A stretch of DNA of 64,000 nucleotides, from NCBI GenBank assembly GCA_005843825.1, contig SZXX01000015.1, positions 43,601 to 107,600 of the forward strand, read 5' to 3'. Of the stretch, positions 46,576 through 56,228 are shown in pieces (within the stretch, counting starts at the first letter, position 1; every line of letters begins with the position of its first letter). The notes under the pieces are model-generated. The model did not search any database and was not told where the DNA came from. It worked only from the letters and a program-made list of their open reading frames with translations. The DNA comes from Chlorobium sp. GTDB lineage: Bacteria > Bacteroidota > Chlorobiia > Chlorobiales > Chlorobiaceae. Made by a program: the position numbers and the translations under genes.

Positions 46576-46729
46576 AAGTGAGCTTTAATGAGAAAGGAAT
46601 TTGATTATTCGAAAAGTCATAACCCTCAAAGCCCTGTTGCCGAAGGCTTTAAGCTGATTGCTGCAGGTTTGTTTTATTATTTCAGGAGGTAACTGTTTTA
46701 AATAAATGCGATTATCAACGTAATTGAAA

Positions 46730-46899
46730 TCTACATTCTGGTAGGATAGGTGTGAAGTCTACATTTCGGTATAAAAAATAGTAGTTCTTGTGGCTGATAA
46801 GTGAGGGGCAGCAATTTCAGGTGCATCATTTCAGAGAATCTGAGGATTTCCTCTTCGGGCTGGCCATTTTCGCAGAGGCTTAAAACCTACCAAAATGTA
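46730..46899. promoter_or_regulatory. Three copies of a TCTACATTYYGGTA motif in the nifH-reductase gap
   Basis: The 556-base gap between nifH and the divergent reductase gene holds TCTACATTCTGGTAG (from 46730) and TCTACATTTCGGTA (from 46758) as direct copies 28 bases apart, plus an inverted copy CTACCAAAATGTA at 46887-46899. They lie upstream of both genes and could be binding sites for an unidentified regulator. Besides these and the sigma-54 promoter I see nothing else in the gap. Confidence 0.45.
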
Positions 46900-47027
46900 T
46901 TAATCTTGTTTTTACTGTTGTTGCGAGGGTAAAAAGTTTGATTTTTTTAAAGTGAGGGATCGAATTCGCCTCCCGTATGTGTTAGTATAGGGCTCGTATC
47001 ATGAAACACTATAACGGAACATAGATC

Positions 47028-47987
47028 ATGCAGACACGTCAGCTTGGAAATACAGATATGCACATAACTCCAATTGGTTTTGGAAGTTGGGCGATTGGCG
47101 GCGGCAATTGGGCGTATGGATGGGGAGCACAGGATGACGGTGATGCAGTCAGTGCAATTCGGCGAGCTCTCGAACTTGGTGTTAACTGGATTGATACGGC
47201 GGCTGTATATGGGCTTGGTCATTCTGAGGAACTCGTGGCCAAGGCAGTCGGCGGCATGAAGAAGAAGCCTTTTATTTTTACCAAATGTTCCCTTGTGTGG
47301 GATGACAAGAATCAGATCAGCAACAGTCTCAAGGCTGATTCGATAAGAAGAGAGTGTGAAGCGAGCTTGAAAAGACTGAAGGTAGATACCATCGATCTCT
47401 ATCAGATTCACTGGCCAAACCCTGACGCCGATCTGGAAGAAGGTTGGCAGGAGATGGCTCGTTTGAAGGAGGAGGGCCTGGTAAGGTATATTGGAGTGTC
47501 AAATTTCAATATCGAACAATTGCGCCGGATAATGGCCATTGCCCCTGTTGCCACCCTTCAACCTCCATACTCAATGTTGCGACCTGCAATTGAGCATGAG
47601 ATTCTCCCATTCTGTATTGATCATACTATCGGGGTTATTGTCTATTCACCAATGCTTTCTGGGATGCTCACCGGAGCGATGACGCATGAACGGGTTGCAA
47701 ACTTTTCCAATGATGACTGGCGCAGGGGAAACAAGGAGTTTCAGGAGCCTCGCCTCTCAGCCAATCTTGCACTGGTTGAACTGCTGAAAGGTATCGGGTC
47801 GCAGCATGACCGTTCAGCAGGTGAGGTTGCCATTGCATGGACCTTGCGCCATCAGGGTGTAACGGGAGCAATTGTCGGCGGACGGAATGCTGCTCAGGTC
47901 GAAGGTATTATCAGGGCTGGTACGTTGCGGTTAAGTGAAGAGGATGAAAAAACAATAGCTCACTTTATTGCCGGCATGCCAAAATAA
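47028..47987 (+). CDS. Aldo/keto reductase
   Basis: The 319-residue NADPH-type oxidoreductase has GFGSWAIGGGNW at the N-terminus and the catalytic tetrad D56, Y61 (IDTAAVYGLGHSEELV), the Lys in IFTKCSL and the His in LYQIHWPNPD. YIGVSNFN and the C-terminal AIAWTLRHQGVTGAIVGGRNAAQV complete the family pattern. It resembles general-stress members of the AKR11/12 groups; the substrate is unknown. It is transcribed away from nifH and convergent with a kinase gene. Confidence 0.92.
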   Translation: MQTRQLGNTDMHITPIGFGSWAIGGGNWAYGWGAQDDGDAVSAIRRALELGVNWIDTAAVYGLGHSEELVAKAVGGMKKKPFIFTKCSLVWDDKNQISNSLKADSIRRECEASLKRLKVDTIDLYQIHWPNPDADLEEGWQEMARLKEEGLVRYIGVSNFNIEQLRRIMAIAPVATLQPPYSMLRPAIEHEILPFCIDHTIGVIVYSPMLSGMLTGAMTHERVANFSNDDWRRGNKEFQEPRLSANLALVELLKGIGSQHDRSAGEVAIAWTLRHQGVTGAIVGGRNAAQVEGIIRAGTLRLSEEDEKTIAHFIAGMPK

Positions 47988-47997
47988 CACTGTTTAT

Positions 47998-48030
47998 TGC
48001 ACCTCTATTTATCCAACAAATAGAGGTGCA
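47998..48030. terminator. Strong hairpin between convergent genes
   Basis: TGCACCTCTATTT pairs perfectly (13 bases) with AAATAGAGGTGCA around a seven-base loop. It lies 11 bases after the reductase stop and 36 bases before the stop of the minus-strand kinase gene. No long T-run follows on either strand, but the place suits a two-way terminator. Confidence 0.65.
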
Positions 48031-48040
48031 CTATCTTCCC

Positions 48041-48066
48041 CCAACTGCCAACTGCCAACTGCCAAC
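48041..48066 (-). repeat. Heptanucleotide repeat at the 3' end of a kinase gene
   Basis: On the minus strand four CAGTTGG units run in tandem, immediately after and partly overlapping the kinase stop codon. This is the same 7-mer as in sucB and in the desulfurase gene, here in a mostly non-coding setting. Confidence 0.85.
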
Positions 48067-50120
48067 TATTTCCTGAGCTCTACCCACTTGTTGAGCAACT
48101 CCTGAAGAGCTGGTATTGTAACTGGTTTTGAGATAAAGTCATTCATTCCAGCGTTCAGGCAGTTCATTTTGTCTTGCTGTGTTGCATTGGCTGTCATGGC
48201 GATAATCGGAATATCAGGGTCTATTGTGCCTGTCTCCATTTTTCTGATCTTTTTGGTAGCTTCAAGACCTCCCATGAGAGGCATTTGCAAATCCATGATT
48301 ACCAGCGAATAAGTGATTTGTTTAAGAGCGTCAATAGCTTCAATCCCGTTGTCTGCAATATCAATGGTGAACCCCAGCTTATTAAGCATAGCCGAAGCTA
48401 CTCGTTGATTAATGGCATTGTCTTCAACGAGAAGTATTCGTGTAATTGATGGCAATGTATTGTCTATTGATTGCATGGGGGAATGAAGCCGATTATTATG
48501 GAGTGACCCGGTATAAGGGAGAATGCTGTTGTCGTTATTTTTTTTACTGTTCTCATTCGCTTTAATGAATGAAAGGACAAAAGAGAATGTGGACCCTTCA
48601 TTTTCCCGGCTGCTGAGTTCGAGGGTACCACCCATTAACTCAACAAGTTGTTTGGTGATTGCCAGACCGAGTCCTGTTCCGCCTTCTTTCCGTGTAGCTG
48701 AAGAGTCTAACTGGGTAAATTTTTGAAAAACCAGTTCTTTTTTTTCTTCAGGAATGCCTATTCCTGTATCACTGATGGCAAAGCGGAGGGATATATTATC
48801 AGGGGTTTCGGATACTGGCTCAATGCTTACAATGATCTCCCCTTTATTGGAGAATTTAATTGCATTTTGCACAAGGTTGTTAAGTACCTGTGTCAGATAG
48901 TCAGGATAACCAAAAAGATATGTCGGTATTGCTGGTGGAATAGTCAGGCTCAACCGTAGTTTTTTCCCCAGGGCGCTATCGTTCAGGCGGGAAAGGATAC
49001 CATTGAGAAGTGTCTTGACATCAAAGAGAACAGTATTATTGTCGATCTGTCCCGATTCGTTTTTACTGAAATCAAGAATATTGTTAAGCAACTGATAAAG
49101 CTGTTGTGTACTTGTTTGTATGGTATCTGTATAATTTGTTTGTTCACTGTTCAGCGGGGTATAGCAAAGGAGTTCCGTCATGCCGATTACAGCGTGAAGC
49201 GGTGTTATTATTTCATGGGATATATTGGCCAGAAACTCGCTTTTTGCCCTGTTTGCTATTTCAGCTTCAATCTTTGCCTCGTTAAGCTTTTTTATAAGGA
49301 TTTGCTGGATTTGCTCTTTTTCTTCAACTATTTTTTTCTCTTCAGAAAGTTTGGTATTAAGAATGCGTGAATGCTCAAGGGCTTGTTCAATCTCCTCTTT
49401 CTGTTCTTTTTCATTTTTCTGAAGTTCTTTCAGATCATGATTAAGAAGGGCGATTATCGTATAGAGGTCGTAAAGAGGATCGTCAGGTGATACTCCATCC
49501 TTATTTTCATCAAACGAAAAAGTCTCATTGAAAAGGATGTTTCCACACAGGGCAGCAAATTGATCTATTTCCTTTTGTGAAATAGTAATCTGATAATCCT
49601 GTTCCTTGGAGGGGTAGTAGTTGTTGGCGTTTATGAGGTCGAATGCTTCATGTGCTGTCGCAACAAAGACGAACTCCTGCTGTACATAGGATGCAAACAG
49701 GCGCAGCATTGTTTTTGAAAGAAGTGATGCCCCGCAGATGAAGGTGACAATGGGCCGGCAATGATACTTCTCATTAAGACGGTTCAGGGTATTGGCATAG
49801 AGGACTCTCGTATGGAATGACGCGCTGATTACTTTGTTGTAATCAGCAATCCTTATGTACTCCGAGTTTGTGAGTGCCCCGCTTTTGAACATGTTTTCAA
49901 GGGAAGCAAAGACCTTATCGGTGCTCGCAGGCTGAATATTCCCCCCAAGATAGGTGATAAACACTTTCCGGGGTATAACTCCGTTCTTGTAGAATTCGCC
50001 GGTTTTATGGTTTTCAAATTGCCATTCAGGATTGAACTCAACCATTTCAAGCGAAAGGCGATTGTTGGTTCCCTTGTTATCCTGCATTTTGCTAATGGCG
50101 TTTTTGTAGAGAGGGCACAT
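48066..50120 (-). CDS. Cytoplasmic hybrid histidine kinase with uncharacterised N-terminal sensor
   Basis: In this 684-residue protein residues about 45-170 form a domain I do not recognise (KVFITYLGGNIQPASTDKVF ... PIVTFICGASLLSKTMLRLF). A coiled coil follows (about 230-290, rich in Glu/Lys). Then come the phospho-acceptor region LANISHEIITPLHAVIGM, the ATPase domain (NLVQNAIKFSNKG, DTGIGIPEEKK, GTGLGLAITKQ) and a C-terminal receiver with Asp in SLVIMDLQMPLMGG. No membrane helix is seen. The usual HE(I/L)RTP box has Ile-Thr in place of Arg-Thr context, a small deviation. It follows nifA by about 150 bases on the same strand. Confidence 0.9.
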   Translation of the reverse strand: MCPLYKNAISKMQDNKGTNNRLSLEMVEFNPEWQFENHKTGEFYKNGVIPRKVFITYLGGNIQPASTDKVFASLENMFKSGALTNSEYIRIADYNKVISASFHTRVLYANTLNRLNEKYHCRPIVTFICGASLLSKTMLRLFASYVQQEFVFVATAHEAFDLINANNYYPSKEQDYQITISQKEIDQFAALCGNILFNETFSFDENKDGVSPDDPLYDLYTIIALLNHDLKELQKNEKEQKEEIEQALEHSRILNTKLSEEKKIVEEKEQIQQILIKKLNEAKIEAEIANRAKSEFLANISHEIITPLHAVIGMTELLCYTPLNSEQTNYTDTIQTSTQQLYQLLNNILDFSKNESGQIDNNTVLFDVKTLLNGILSRLNDSALGKKLRLSLTIPPAIPTYLFGYPDYLTQVLNNLVQNAIKFSNKGEIIVSIEPVSETPDNISLRFAISDTGIGIPEEKKELVFQKFTQLDSSATRKEGGTGLGLAITKQLVELMGGTLELSSRENEGSTFSFVLSFIKANENSKKNNDNSILPYTGSLHNNRLHSPMQSIDNTLPSITRILLVEDNAINQRVASAMLNKLGFTIDIADNGIEAIDALKQITYSLVIMDLQMPLMGGLEATKKIRKMETGTIDPDIPIIAMTANATQQDKMNCLNAGMNDFISKPVTIPALQELLNKWVELRK

Positions 50121-50272
50121 TTCTTTTTCTGCTTCAGCATTATCGAATCAACTATGAATCTCATCGTGCTACGAGTAGATAATGCAAACGGGGGTGGGGA
50201 TGACTATGAACTCCATATCAGTTCATACTTCGTATAAGATAATGAATCAAATATTATTATAAGTGATAAATT

Positions 50273-51907
50273 TTATGGACGGAATTTCCGGTAATCAATA
50301 TCGAACTTTTTGATTCGAAGTCCCATGATCCTGTCTGAAAGGCCTAATTGTACTGCCGCTCTCGACATGTTCCCTTTTGTGCGTTTCAGCGCTTCCATGA
50401 TCATCTCTTTTTCAATTGCATCCAGCTTCTGCTGCAGTGACCCGGTATAGGGTGTTCCACTGGATTCAGCAGTCTGAAGAGTAGGTGGGAGATGATAACC
50501 GTGAATGACGTTGTCTTCGCTCAATATGACTGCCCGTTCCATACAGTTCTGAAGTTCTCGGACGTTACCAGGCCAGTGATATCGCATCAGCATATCAATC
50601 GCAGTTGTTGATATTCTGCGAATTCCTTTCTGGTTTGCCGCATTGTATTTCTCTACAAAATAATCTGCAAGCAGAAGTATATCCGTTTTGCGCTCCCGCA
50701 GAGGAGGAACGGTAATTGGAAAAATATTCAACCGGTAATAGAGATCTTCCCGGAAAAGACCCTCCCTGATTAACTCTTCAAGATTGCGGTTTGTTGCAGC
50801 AATTATCCTGACGTCGACTTTTATGGTTTTTGATCCTCCGACCCTTTCAAACTCTTTTTCCTGAATGATTCTCAGCAGTTTTGCCTGAATCGGAAGACTC
50901 AGTTCACCCACTTCATCCAGAAAGATTGTTCCTTTATGGGCAAGCTCAAATCTCCCTTGCCGGGTAGCTGATGCACCGGTAAATGCTCCTTTTTCATGCC
51001 CGAAAAGCTCACTTTCAACAATACTTTCCGGCAGTGCCGCACAGTTGAATTTAATGAACGTGTTGCCGGACCGGTGACTTTTAAAGTGAATTGCACTGGC
51101 GACCAACTCTTTTCCGACGCCGCTTTCGCCAAGTATCAATGTTGTCGCATTGGTTTTCGCAATCTTCTCAATCATTTTAAACAGCGAGATCATCGGTTTT
51201 GTATTACCGATAATGTTTGCCGGACGTTCTACATCAGCAATGGTTTCATCATTGTGTTCTTCCGGGTGGCGCTTCTGCTTTGACAGCTTTTCAGTTGTTT
51301 TGTTCTCTTCCTGAGGATGTTTAGCGCTTTCTTCATGTGCAATCTGCCGGAGGCGAACTGCCTGTGAAATCATGGCTGCAATTATGGATAGCTGGTCTAC
51401 ATAGTGCTGCAGCATATCTCTTTGCCCCGCATCGGCTTTGGGTTTTTTACCATGCTCTTCGCCCGATAGCGGTTCAAGCTGATGGTCCGCGCTCAGGGTG
51501 CCGATGATTTCTGTACCTGCCTTGATTGGAATACAGATAAAGCAAAGGTCTTCTTTTTTAGACCTTGACCGTGAACGGGTGCGGTCAAGAAAGAGCGGCT
51601 CATTATGAATGCTGGGGACAATAACTGTTTTGCCGGTTTTAACAACCTGCCCGATAATGCCTTCCCCAATACGGTAACGGCCTCTTTCTTTCTCTTCAAT
51701 CGTCAGCCCGAAAGATTCGTTGATTACAATTTCGCGGGTGTCACGGTTAAGGATCGTAATCATACCCCTCAGCATGTTCATATGTTCGGACATGATGAAC
51801 AGCACAAGCCGTAACACCTTGTTGATGTCATCTTCATTGGTTATGGTCCGGCTGACTTCGGCAAGCAGGCTGATACTGCTGTGATCCTCTTCCTGGGCTA
51901 TAAGCAT
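50273..51907 (-). CDS. nifA: NifA, sigma-54-dependent activator of nif genes
   Basis: The 544-residue protein has an N-terminal GAF domain (about 15-190), an AAA+ domain with Walker A GESGVGKE (260-267), the sigma-54 contact loop GAFTGA (307-312) and Walker [12 protein letters not shown], then a C-terminal Fis-type helix-turn-helix ([25 protein letters not shown]). The DNA-binding end closely resembles NifA. Twenty bases separate it from nifV, and the nif operon has a perfect sigma-54 promoter, which supports the name. No cysteine cluster is seen in the linker before the DNA-binding domain, unlike the oxygen-sensitive rhizobial NifA. Confidence 0.92.
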   Translation of the reverse strand: MLIAQEEDHSSISLLAEVSRTITNEDDINKVLRLVLFIMSEHMNMLRGMITILNRDTREIVINESFGLTIEEKERGRYRIGEGIIGQVVKTGKTVIVPSIHNEPLFLDRTRSRSRSKKEDLCFICIPIKAGTEIIGTLSADHQLEPLSGEEHGKKPKADAGQRDMLQHYVDQLSIIAAMISQAVRLRQIAHEESAKHPQEENKTTEKLSKQKRHPEEHNDETIADVERPANIIGNTKPMISLFKMIEKIAKTNATTLILGESGVGKELVASAIHFKSHRSGNTFIKFNCAALPESIVESELFGHEKGAFTGASATRQGRFELAHKGTIFLDEVGELSLPIQAKLLRIIQEKEFERVGGSKTIKVDVRIIAATNRNLEELIREGLFREDLYYRLNIFPITVPPLRERKTDILLLADYFVEKYNAANQKGIRRISTTAIDMLMRYHWPGNVRELQNCMERAVILSEDNVIHGYHLPPTLQTAESSGTPYTGSLQQKLDAIEKEMIMEALKRTKGNMSRAAVQLGLSDRIMGLRIKKFDIDYRKFRP

Positions 51908-51927
51908 GGCTCTTGAGATCTGATTTA

Positions 51928-53085
51928 TCAGTGTTTGACTAAAAGGGTGTTGTAAATGCGTTCAAGTTCTTCAGGGTTCAAGGCTCTTTTCTTTTCAGTG
52001 GCCGTCTGGCGGACTTTCTCAAGAAGAGAGCTTGCTTCATCTCTTGACAGGATAATCCCTCTGCCGGAAAAAAAATGTTGTAATGACGCACTGCCCGAGT
52101 GTTTTCCGATAACAAGTTCCTCAGTCTGGCGACCTACCTGATCCGGAAGAAACGGTTGATACGATAGCGGGTGTTTCAGCAGTGCCGCACAGTGAATGCC
52201 CGATTCATGCTGAAACGCCGATTTGCCCACAACGGCTTTCTGATCCTGTATAACCCGTCCTGATGCTTTGCTGACGACTTGACAAAGATGCGAAAGCAGC
52301 CTGGTATCAATTCGTGAATCGTACTTCCCGGATAGCTCCAGGGCAATGGCAAGTTCTTCAAGTGCTGCATTTCCTGCCCGCTCACCAAGTCCGGTTACAG
52401 AAACGCTGACAGCCTTGCACCCTGCTTCCAGAGCGGTGAATGCATTGGCTGTTGCCATACCAAGATCGTTATGGGCATGAAATTCAAGAGCAGCATAGCT
52501 TACAGATTTCAGTTGGCTGATGAGTGTTATTATTGATGTTGGTGTTGCAATGCCGACAGTATCTGCAATGCGTATTCTATCTGCACCGCAAGCTTCAGCA
52601 TCACGCACAAAACTTTTCAGCATTTCCGTGTCAGCCCTTGTAGCATCCTGTGCTCCGACGCTGACAAAACTGAAATATTTTTTCGCTTTCGGGATGAGCT
52701 CCTGCAGTTGTCGCTGTACCCATGCGTAATCTTTTTCCATAAGCTGCAGGTAGAGCGCTGACACAGGAAAGCTGATGTGAAGTGCCTCTGTACCGCATAT
52801 CCGGGCATCTTCAATGTCCTGCCACTTTGCCCTGGCCCAGCTGGTAAGACGTACAGGAAGATTCATGGCGGCAATCTTCCTTATCGTGTCACGCTCTTCA
52901 GCACTGATTGCCGGGTAGCCGATTTCAAGTTCATTAACTCCGGTACCGGCAATAAGGCATGCAATATCTGTTTTTTCTATAGCGCTGAATACAACGCCCG
53001 GCGCCTGCTCTCCATCCCTCAGGGTTGTATCGATGATCCAGGGCTTTACGCCTTTATGGATGGAAGTTGTGCTTTCAATGCGCAT
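51928..53085 (-). CDS. nifV: Homocitrate synthase NifV
   Basis: NifV condenses acetyl-CoA with 2-oxoglutarate to homocitrate, the organic part of FeMo-cofactor. The 385-residue protein shows the DRE-TIM signatures WIIDTTLRDGEQAPGVVF, ELEIGYPAIS, LEFHAHNDLGMATANA and GLGERAGNAALEE. Within the isopropylmalate-synthase superfamily, the place beside nifA favours NifV. The 251 bases upstream hold no convincing sigma-54 consensus. Confidence 0.94.
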   Translation of the reverse strand: MRIESTTSIHKGVKPWIIDTTLRDGEQAPGVVFSAIEKTDIACLIAGTGVNELEIGYPAISAEERDTIRKIAAMNLPVRLTSWARAKWQDIEDARICGTEALHISFPVSALYLQLMEKDYAWVQRQLQELIPKAKKYFSFVSVGAQDATRADTEMLKSFVRDAEACGADRIRIADTVGIATPTSIITLISQLKSVSYAALEFHAHNDLGMATANAFTALEAGCKAVSVSVTGLGERAGNAALEELAIALELSGKYDSRIDTRLLSHLCQVVSKASGRVIQDQKAVVGKSAFQHESGIHCAALLKHPLSYQPFLPDQVGRQTEELVIGKHSGSASLQHFFSGRGIILSRDEASSLLEKVRQTATEKKRALNPEELERIYNTLLVKH

Positions 53086-53336
53086 AAGTAGCTTGTTCTA
53101 CAAATCTTATAATTCGCCGTCAGGGCGATTTCGTGCTTGCTGTTATTTAAGCTAAAAATATTTTATACCTAAATAAATAAGGGTAATTAAATGAAAAATA
53201 ATAAAATTTCAGACAATTTCGTCTGTTTGCGCATTATTATTTACATAAATGTTTTTTATTCGCGCTTGTTTTGCTGCAGACACTGATATTATTTGTTGCA
53301 TTCAAATGAGGGGCGGGGGGAGTTTGATTACTTCGG

Positions 53337-53882
53337 TCAGGAGTCGAGAACGCCCAATGAGGGGAGTCCCCGGTATTGTTCGTTAAAGTCTATCCCGTAC
53401 CCTACAATGAAAGCGTTGGGGACAATAAAACCGGTATACCTGGCTACTACAGGATGTTTCCTTGCTTCAGGTTTGTCAAGCAGCGTGCATATGCTGAGTG
53501 ATGCTGGTTTCATAGTCATAAGTTCCGCTGTGACCTGCTGAATGGTAAGCCCTGTATCGACAATATCTTCAACGAGCAGGATGTCCCTGCCCTCAATGGC
53601 AAGGTTGTGTTTGATGGTGACGTTGCCCGAAGAGATTTTCCGAGAGCCGTAACTTGAGGCATGAATAAAATCGACGATGCAGGGAATTGTTATTGTTCGC
53701 AGAAGATCAGCGGCAAAAATAAATGCCCCTTTGAGAACTACAATGAGAAGGAGAGGAGATTCAGTAGTAGCACTGGCAAAATCAAGAGAAATCTCCGTTC
53801 CGATTTCCCGGATACGGTTTTCTATTGCTTCCGCTGAAAAGAGCGGGGTGATGGCACTGCTTTGCTTATGTTCTTTGGCCAT
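53337..53882 (-). CDS. hpt: Hypoxanthine phosphoribosyltransferase
   Basis: It joins hypoxanthine (or guanine) to PRPP, giving IMP (or GMP). The 181-residue protein has LIVVLKGAFIFAADLLR, the flexible-loop neighbour SYGSRKISSG, the PRPP motif ILLVEDIVDTGLTIQQV and VGYGIDFNEQYRGLP at the C-terminus. It follows the adenine deaminase gene by six bases, so together the enzymes convert adenine to IMP. Confidence 0.95.
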   Translation of the reverse strand: MAKEHKQSSAITPLFSAEAIENRIREIGTEISLDFASATTESPLLLIVVLKGAFIFAADLLRTITIPCIVDFIHASSYGSRKISSGNVTIKHNLAIEGRDILLVEDIVDTGLTIQQVTAELMTMKPASLSICTLLDKPEARKHPVVARYTGFIVPNAFIVGYGIDFNEQYRGLPSLGVLDS

Positions 53883-53888
53883 TGGATC

Positions 53889-54926
53889 TTATTGAGAGTG
53901 CAATGATGAGCTTTCATATTGGGCGGCGTAACGGTCAATTTCCTTCAGATAGAGCTGTTTGTGAATTTGGCTGAGCGATGAAGCTGTAAAAGAGTTTTTT
54001 GCAAGCTGGATAATATCATTTTGATCAAGCTGCAGCGCTTTTGCAGCTTCGATATAATTTTCGTTGACATACCCCCCGAAATAGGCGGGATCGTCCGAGT
54101 TCACGGTGACGCATAGTCCTCTCTGAAGCATGGCTTTCAGGTTGTGCAGCTTCATACTCTCAAAGACTTTTAATCTGACATTGGAGAGAGGACAAACGGT
54201 GAGCGGAATTTGTCTTTCAGCAAGCTCAGCAACCAGTGCCTCATCTTCCATGCAGTGAACTCCATGATCGATGCGGGTGACGTGCAGAGTGTCGAGAGTT
54301 TGTCTGACAGAAGCGGCACTGCCTTCTTCTCCGGCATGTGCCACCGTCAGAAAACCTTCCCGGTGTGCTAGCTCAAAAAGGTTTATGAACTTTTCAGGAG
54401 GATTGCCCCGTTCTGAAGAGTCAAGGCCGATGCCGGCAATCCAATGTTTCCACTCAAGGGCTTTCTGGAATATTTCAAATCCCTCCTTTTCGCTCAGATG
54501 GCGAAGAATACACATAATGAGCTTTGTTGAAATGTTGAGTGAGCTGTTTGCTTCAACAAGCGCCCGCTCAATCCCTCTGATCACGGTTTCAAAGGCAATG
54601 CCCCGTGCAGTATGACTTTGCGGGTCAAAAAAGATCTCTGCATGCCGTACATTCTGGAGGGCGGCTTTTTTAAGGTAGGCAATGGTCAGGTCATAGAAAT
54701 CCTCTTCTGTGATCAGGACTGCGGTTGCCCTGTAATAAATATCAAGGAATGACTGGAGGTCACTGAAGTTATAGGCATTTCGCGCAGCAGCAGCATCGGG
54801 GTAGGGAAGCGAAACCCTGTTTCGTCTCCCTATTGCAATCATCAGTTCTGGTTCAAGTGTCCCTTCGATGTGGATGTGCAGTTCAGCTTTTGGCATCCCT
54901 GCAATAAAATCGGCAAGCGAGTCCAT
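53889..54926 (-). CDS. Adenine deaminase of the adenosine deaminase family
   Basis: This metal-dependent enzyme (345 residues) deaminates adenine to hypoxanthine. The metal ligands are in KAELHIHIEGTLEPEL and TVAHAGEEG, with RIDHGVHCMED, TVCPLSNVRLKVF and TVNSDDPAYFGGY following. The segments FFDPQSHTARG and GLDSSERGNPPEKF match the bacterial and fungal adenine deaminase branch better than true adenosine deaminases. The adjacent hpt, which uses the product hypoxanthine, supports this. Confidence 0.88.
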   Translation of the reverse strand: MDSLADFIAGMPKAELHIHIEGTLEPELMIAIGRRNRVSLPYPDAAAARNAYNFSDLQSFLDIYYRATAVLITEEDFYDLTIAYLKKAALQNVRHAEIFFDPQSHTARGIAFETVIRGIERALVEANSSLNISTKLIMCILRHLSEKEGFEIFQKALEWKHWIAGIGLDSSERGNPPEKFINLFELAHREGFLTVAHAGEEGSAASVRQTLDTLHVTRIDHGVHCMEDEALVAELAERQIPLTVCPLSNVRLKVFESMKLHNLKAMLQRGLCVTVNSDDPAYFGGYVNENYIEAAKALQLDQNDIIQLAKNSFTASSLSQIHKQLYLKEIDRYAAQYESSSLHSQ

Positions 54927-55006
54927 AGAGGTGAAAGGTTAAATCGCTTTCAATGTCCGTCTGCCTGTAATTTATGGAAATCTCACTCAATATGGTACGA
55001 TGTAGT

Positions 55007-55867
55007 TTACACTCGCGTAGTGCGGCCCTTCGTGTGTTTTACCCGCACATAATCGAGTGAGCTGTCCCGTGATGCACGGGTTACATTGTAGATGAAGACC
55101 GGCTTAAACAGAGGCCAGCTGGCGGGCGATGTGATCGCCTCCTGAGGGCAGTTCATTTCGCAACTGAGACAGAGCAGACAATTTCGACTCCAGACCGGCT
55201 GACCCTCATTGTTTGCACTGATATTGTTAGTCGGGCACTGCATCATACATACGCCACAGGCAGTACACTTTTGTTTATCGAGATGGAACAAACGGCTATA
55301 GATCGTTTTGATCAGCCAGCGGTTTGTAAAAAACCGTTCCAGACGGTAGATGATTGTTGGTGGAGGGTCTGGTTCCGGTCGGGTGTATGTTTGCCCGGCC
55401 ATAATCCCGGAAACTTTGGCGGCAAACTCTTCTGCCTGACTCAATTCATCCTTCAAGGGATTATCAGGCGAAAATAGATAACCAGCCTTCAGATAGCCTT
55501 GGTAAAGATCAGCACCACGACATTTGAAATAACCCACTTCTCTCGCGCCTTTCATGCGAAGGGCCTCTCTTATGGCATTACCGGTATCCCCCGGATACGT
55601 GCCATAGAGCACAAAAACAAAGTTTGACATCTCATTAAGGGAGGGCAGGCTGTTCACATAATCAGTTATGTTCATGGATGGACGGAAATAGTATGCAGGA
55701 CTTCCAATGCCGATCATGTCGTAACCCGCAATACTTTTTGGATATCCATGCTTGATGTTGCAGAGATCCACCCTGTGTCCGGATGCCCTTAATCCAAATG
55801 CTATAGACTCAGCAACTCGGGCAGTCGTTCCACTTTGAGAGAAAAAAACCATCAGTATTGCAGACAT
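55007..55867 (-). CDS. EFR1-type flavodoxin/ferredoxin fusion
   Basis: Residues 1-150 form a flavodoxin-like domain (MVFFSQSGTTARVAESIA, GIGSPAYYFRPS, VLYGTYPGDTGNAIREA). Residues about 200-250 hold two [4Fe-4S] motifs, CTACGVCMMQCP and CLLCLSCEMNCP. This is the build of the EFR1 family of electron carriers in anaerobes. The first motif spacing CxxCxxCxxxCP is complete, and the second likewise. Its redox partner is not shown; it may belong to low-potential electron transfer. It sits alone, 80 bases upstream of the adenine deaminase gene. Confidence 0.88.
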   Translation of the reverse strand: MSAILMVFFSQSGTTARVAESIAFGLRASGHRVDLCNIKHGYPKSIAGYDMIGIGSPAYYFRPSMNITDYVNSLPSLNEMSNFVFVLYGTYPGDTGNAIREALRMKGAREVGYFKCRGADLYQGYLKAGYLFSPDNPLKDELSQAEEFAAKVSGIMAGQTYTRPEPDPPPTIIYRLERFFTNRWLIKTIYSRLFHLDKQKCTACGVCMMQCPTNNISANNEGQPVWSRNCLLCLSCEMNCPQEAITSPASWPLFKPVFIYNVTRASRDSSLDYVRVKHTKGRTTRV

Positions 55868-56228
55868 GCGGCCCCTTCTTTTTTTTGATGTTTATCCAGC
55901 TCTGTATTGATTGTGGATGCTGTCCCGTGATTGCGTGAACTCCTGTATCGTTACATATATGATACGTATGATGAGTAAAAAAATGAAATAAATGCAGTGT
56001 AAGATGTATTGTGTTTTCTTTTCATTATGTTAAATGCGTTTTTCCATGCGGATATTTGAACCGTCAAGAGGCATCAGTATGAGCACAGATACTGCCGCTT
56101 ATTGTTTGCTGAAGTATTCTGATGTTATTAACTTCTTGAAAAGAAGTCGCAGGTGTTGATGTGACGAATCAGGAATTGCGCCGGAAGTGCATGGTTCCAG
56201 CGAAGAAATGGAATCCTAACATAAATGA
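55868..56228. other. 361-base gap between divergent genes
   Basis: This AT-rich stretch must hold promoters for the flavodoxin-ferredoxin gene and for rnr. The only structure I see is an inverted repeat GTATC-N11-GATAC at 55945-55965, about 80 bases ahead of the former gene's start, which could be an operator. No gene is supported here. Confidence 0.4.

Noticed and set aside
53100..53160. Possible sigma-54 promoter ahead of nifV (GCGATTTCGTGCTT on the plus strand, reversed)
   Set aside because: The spacing between the -24-like and -12-like parts is one base short and neither part matches well.
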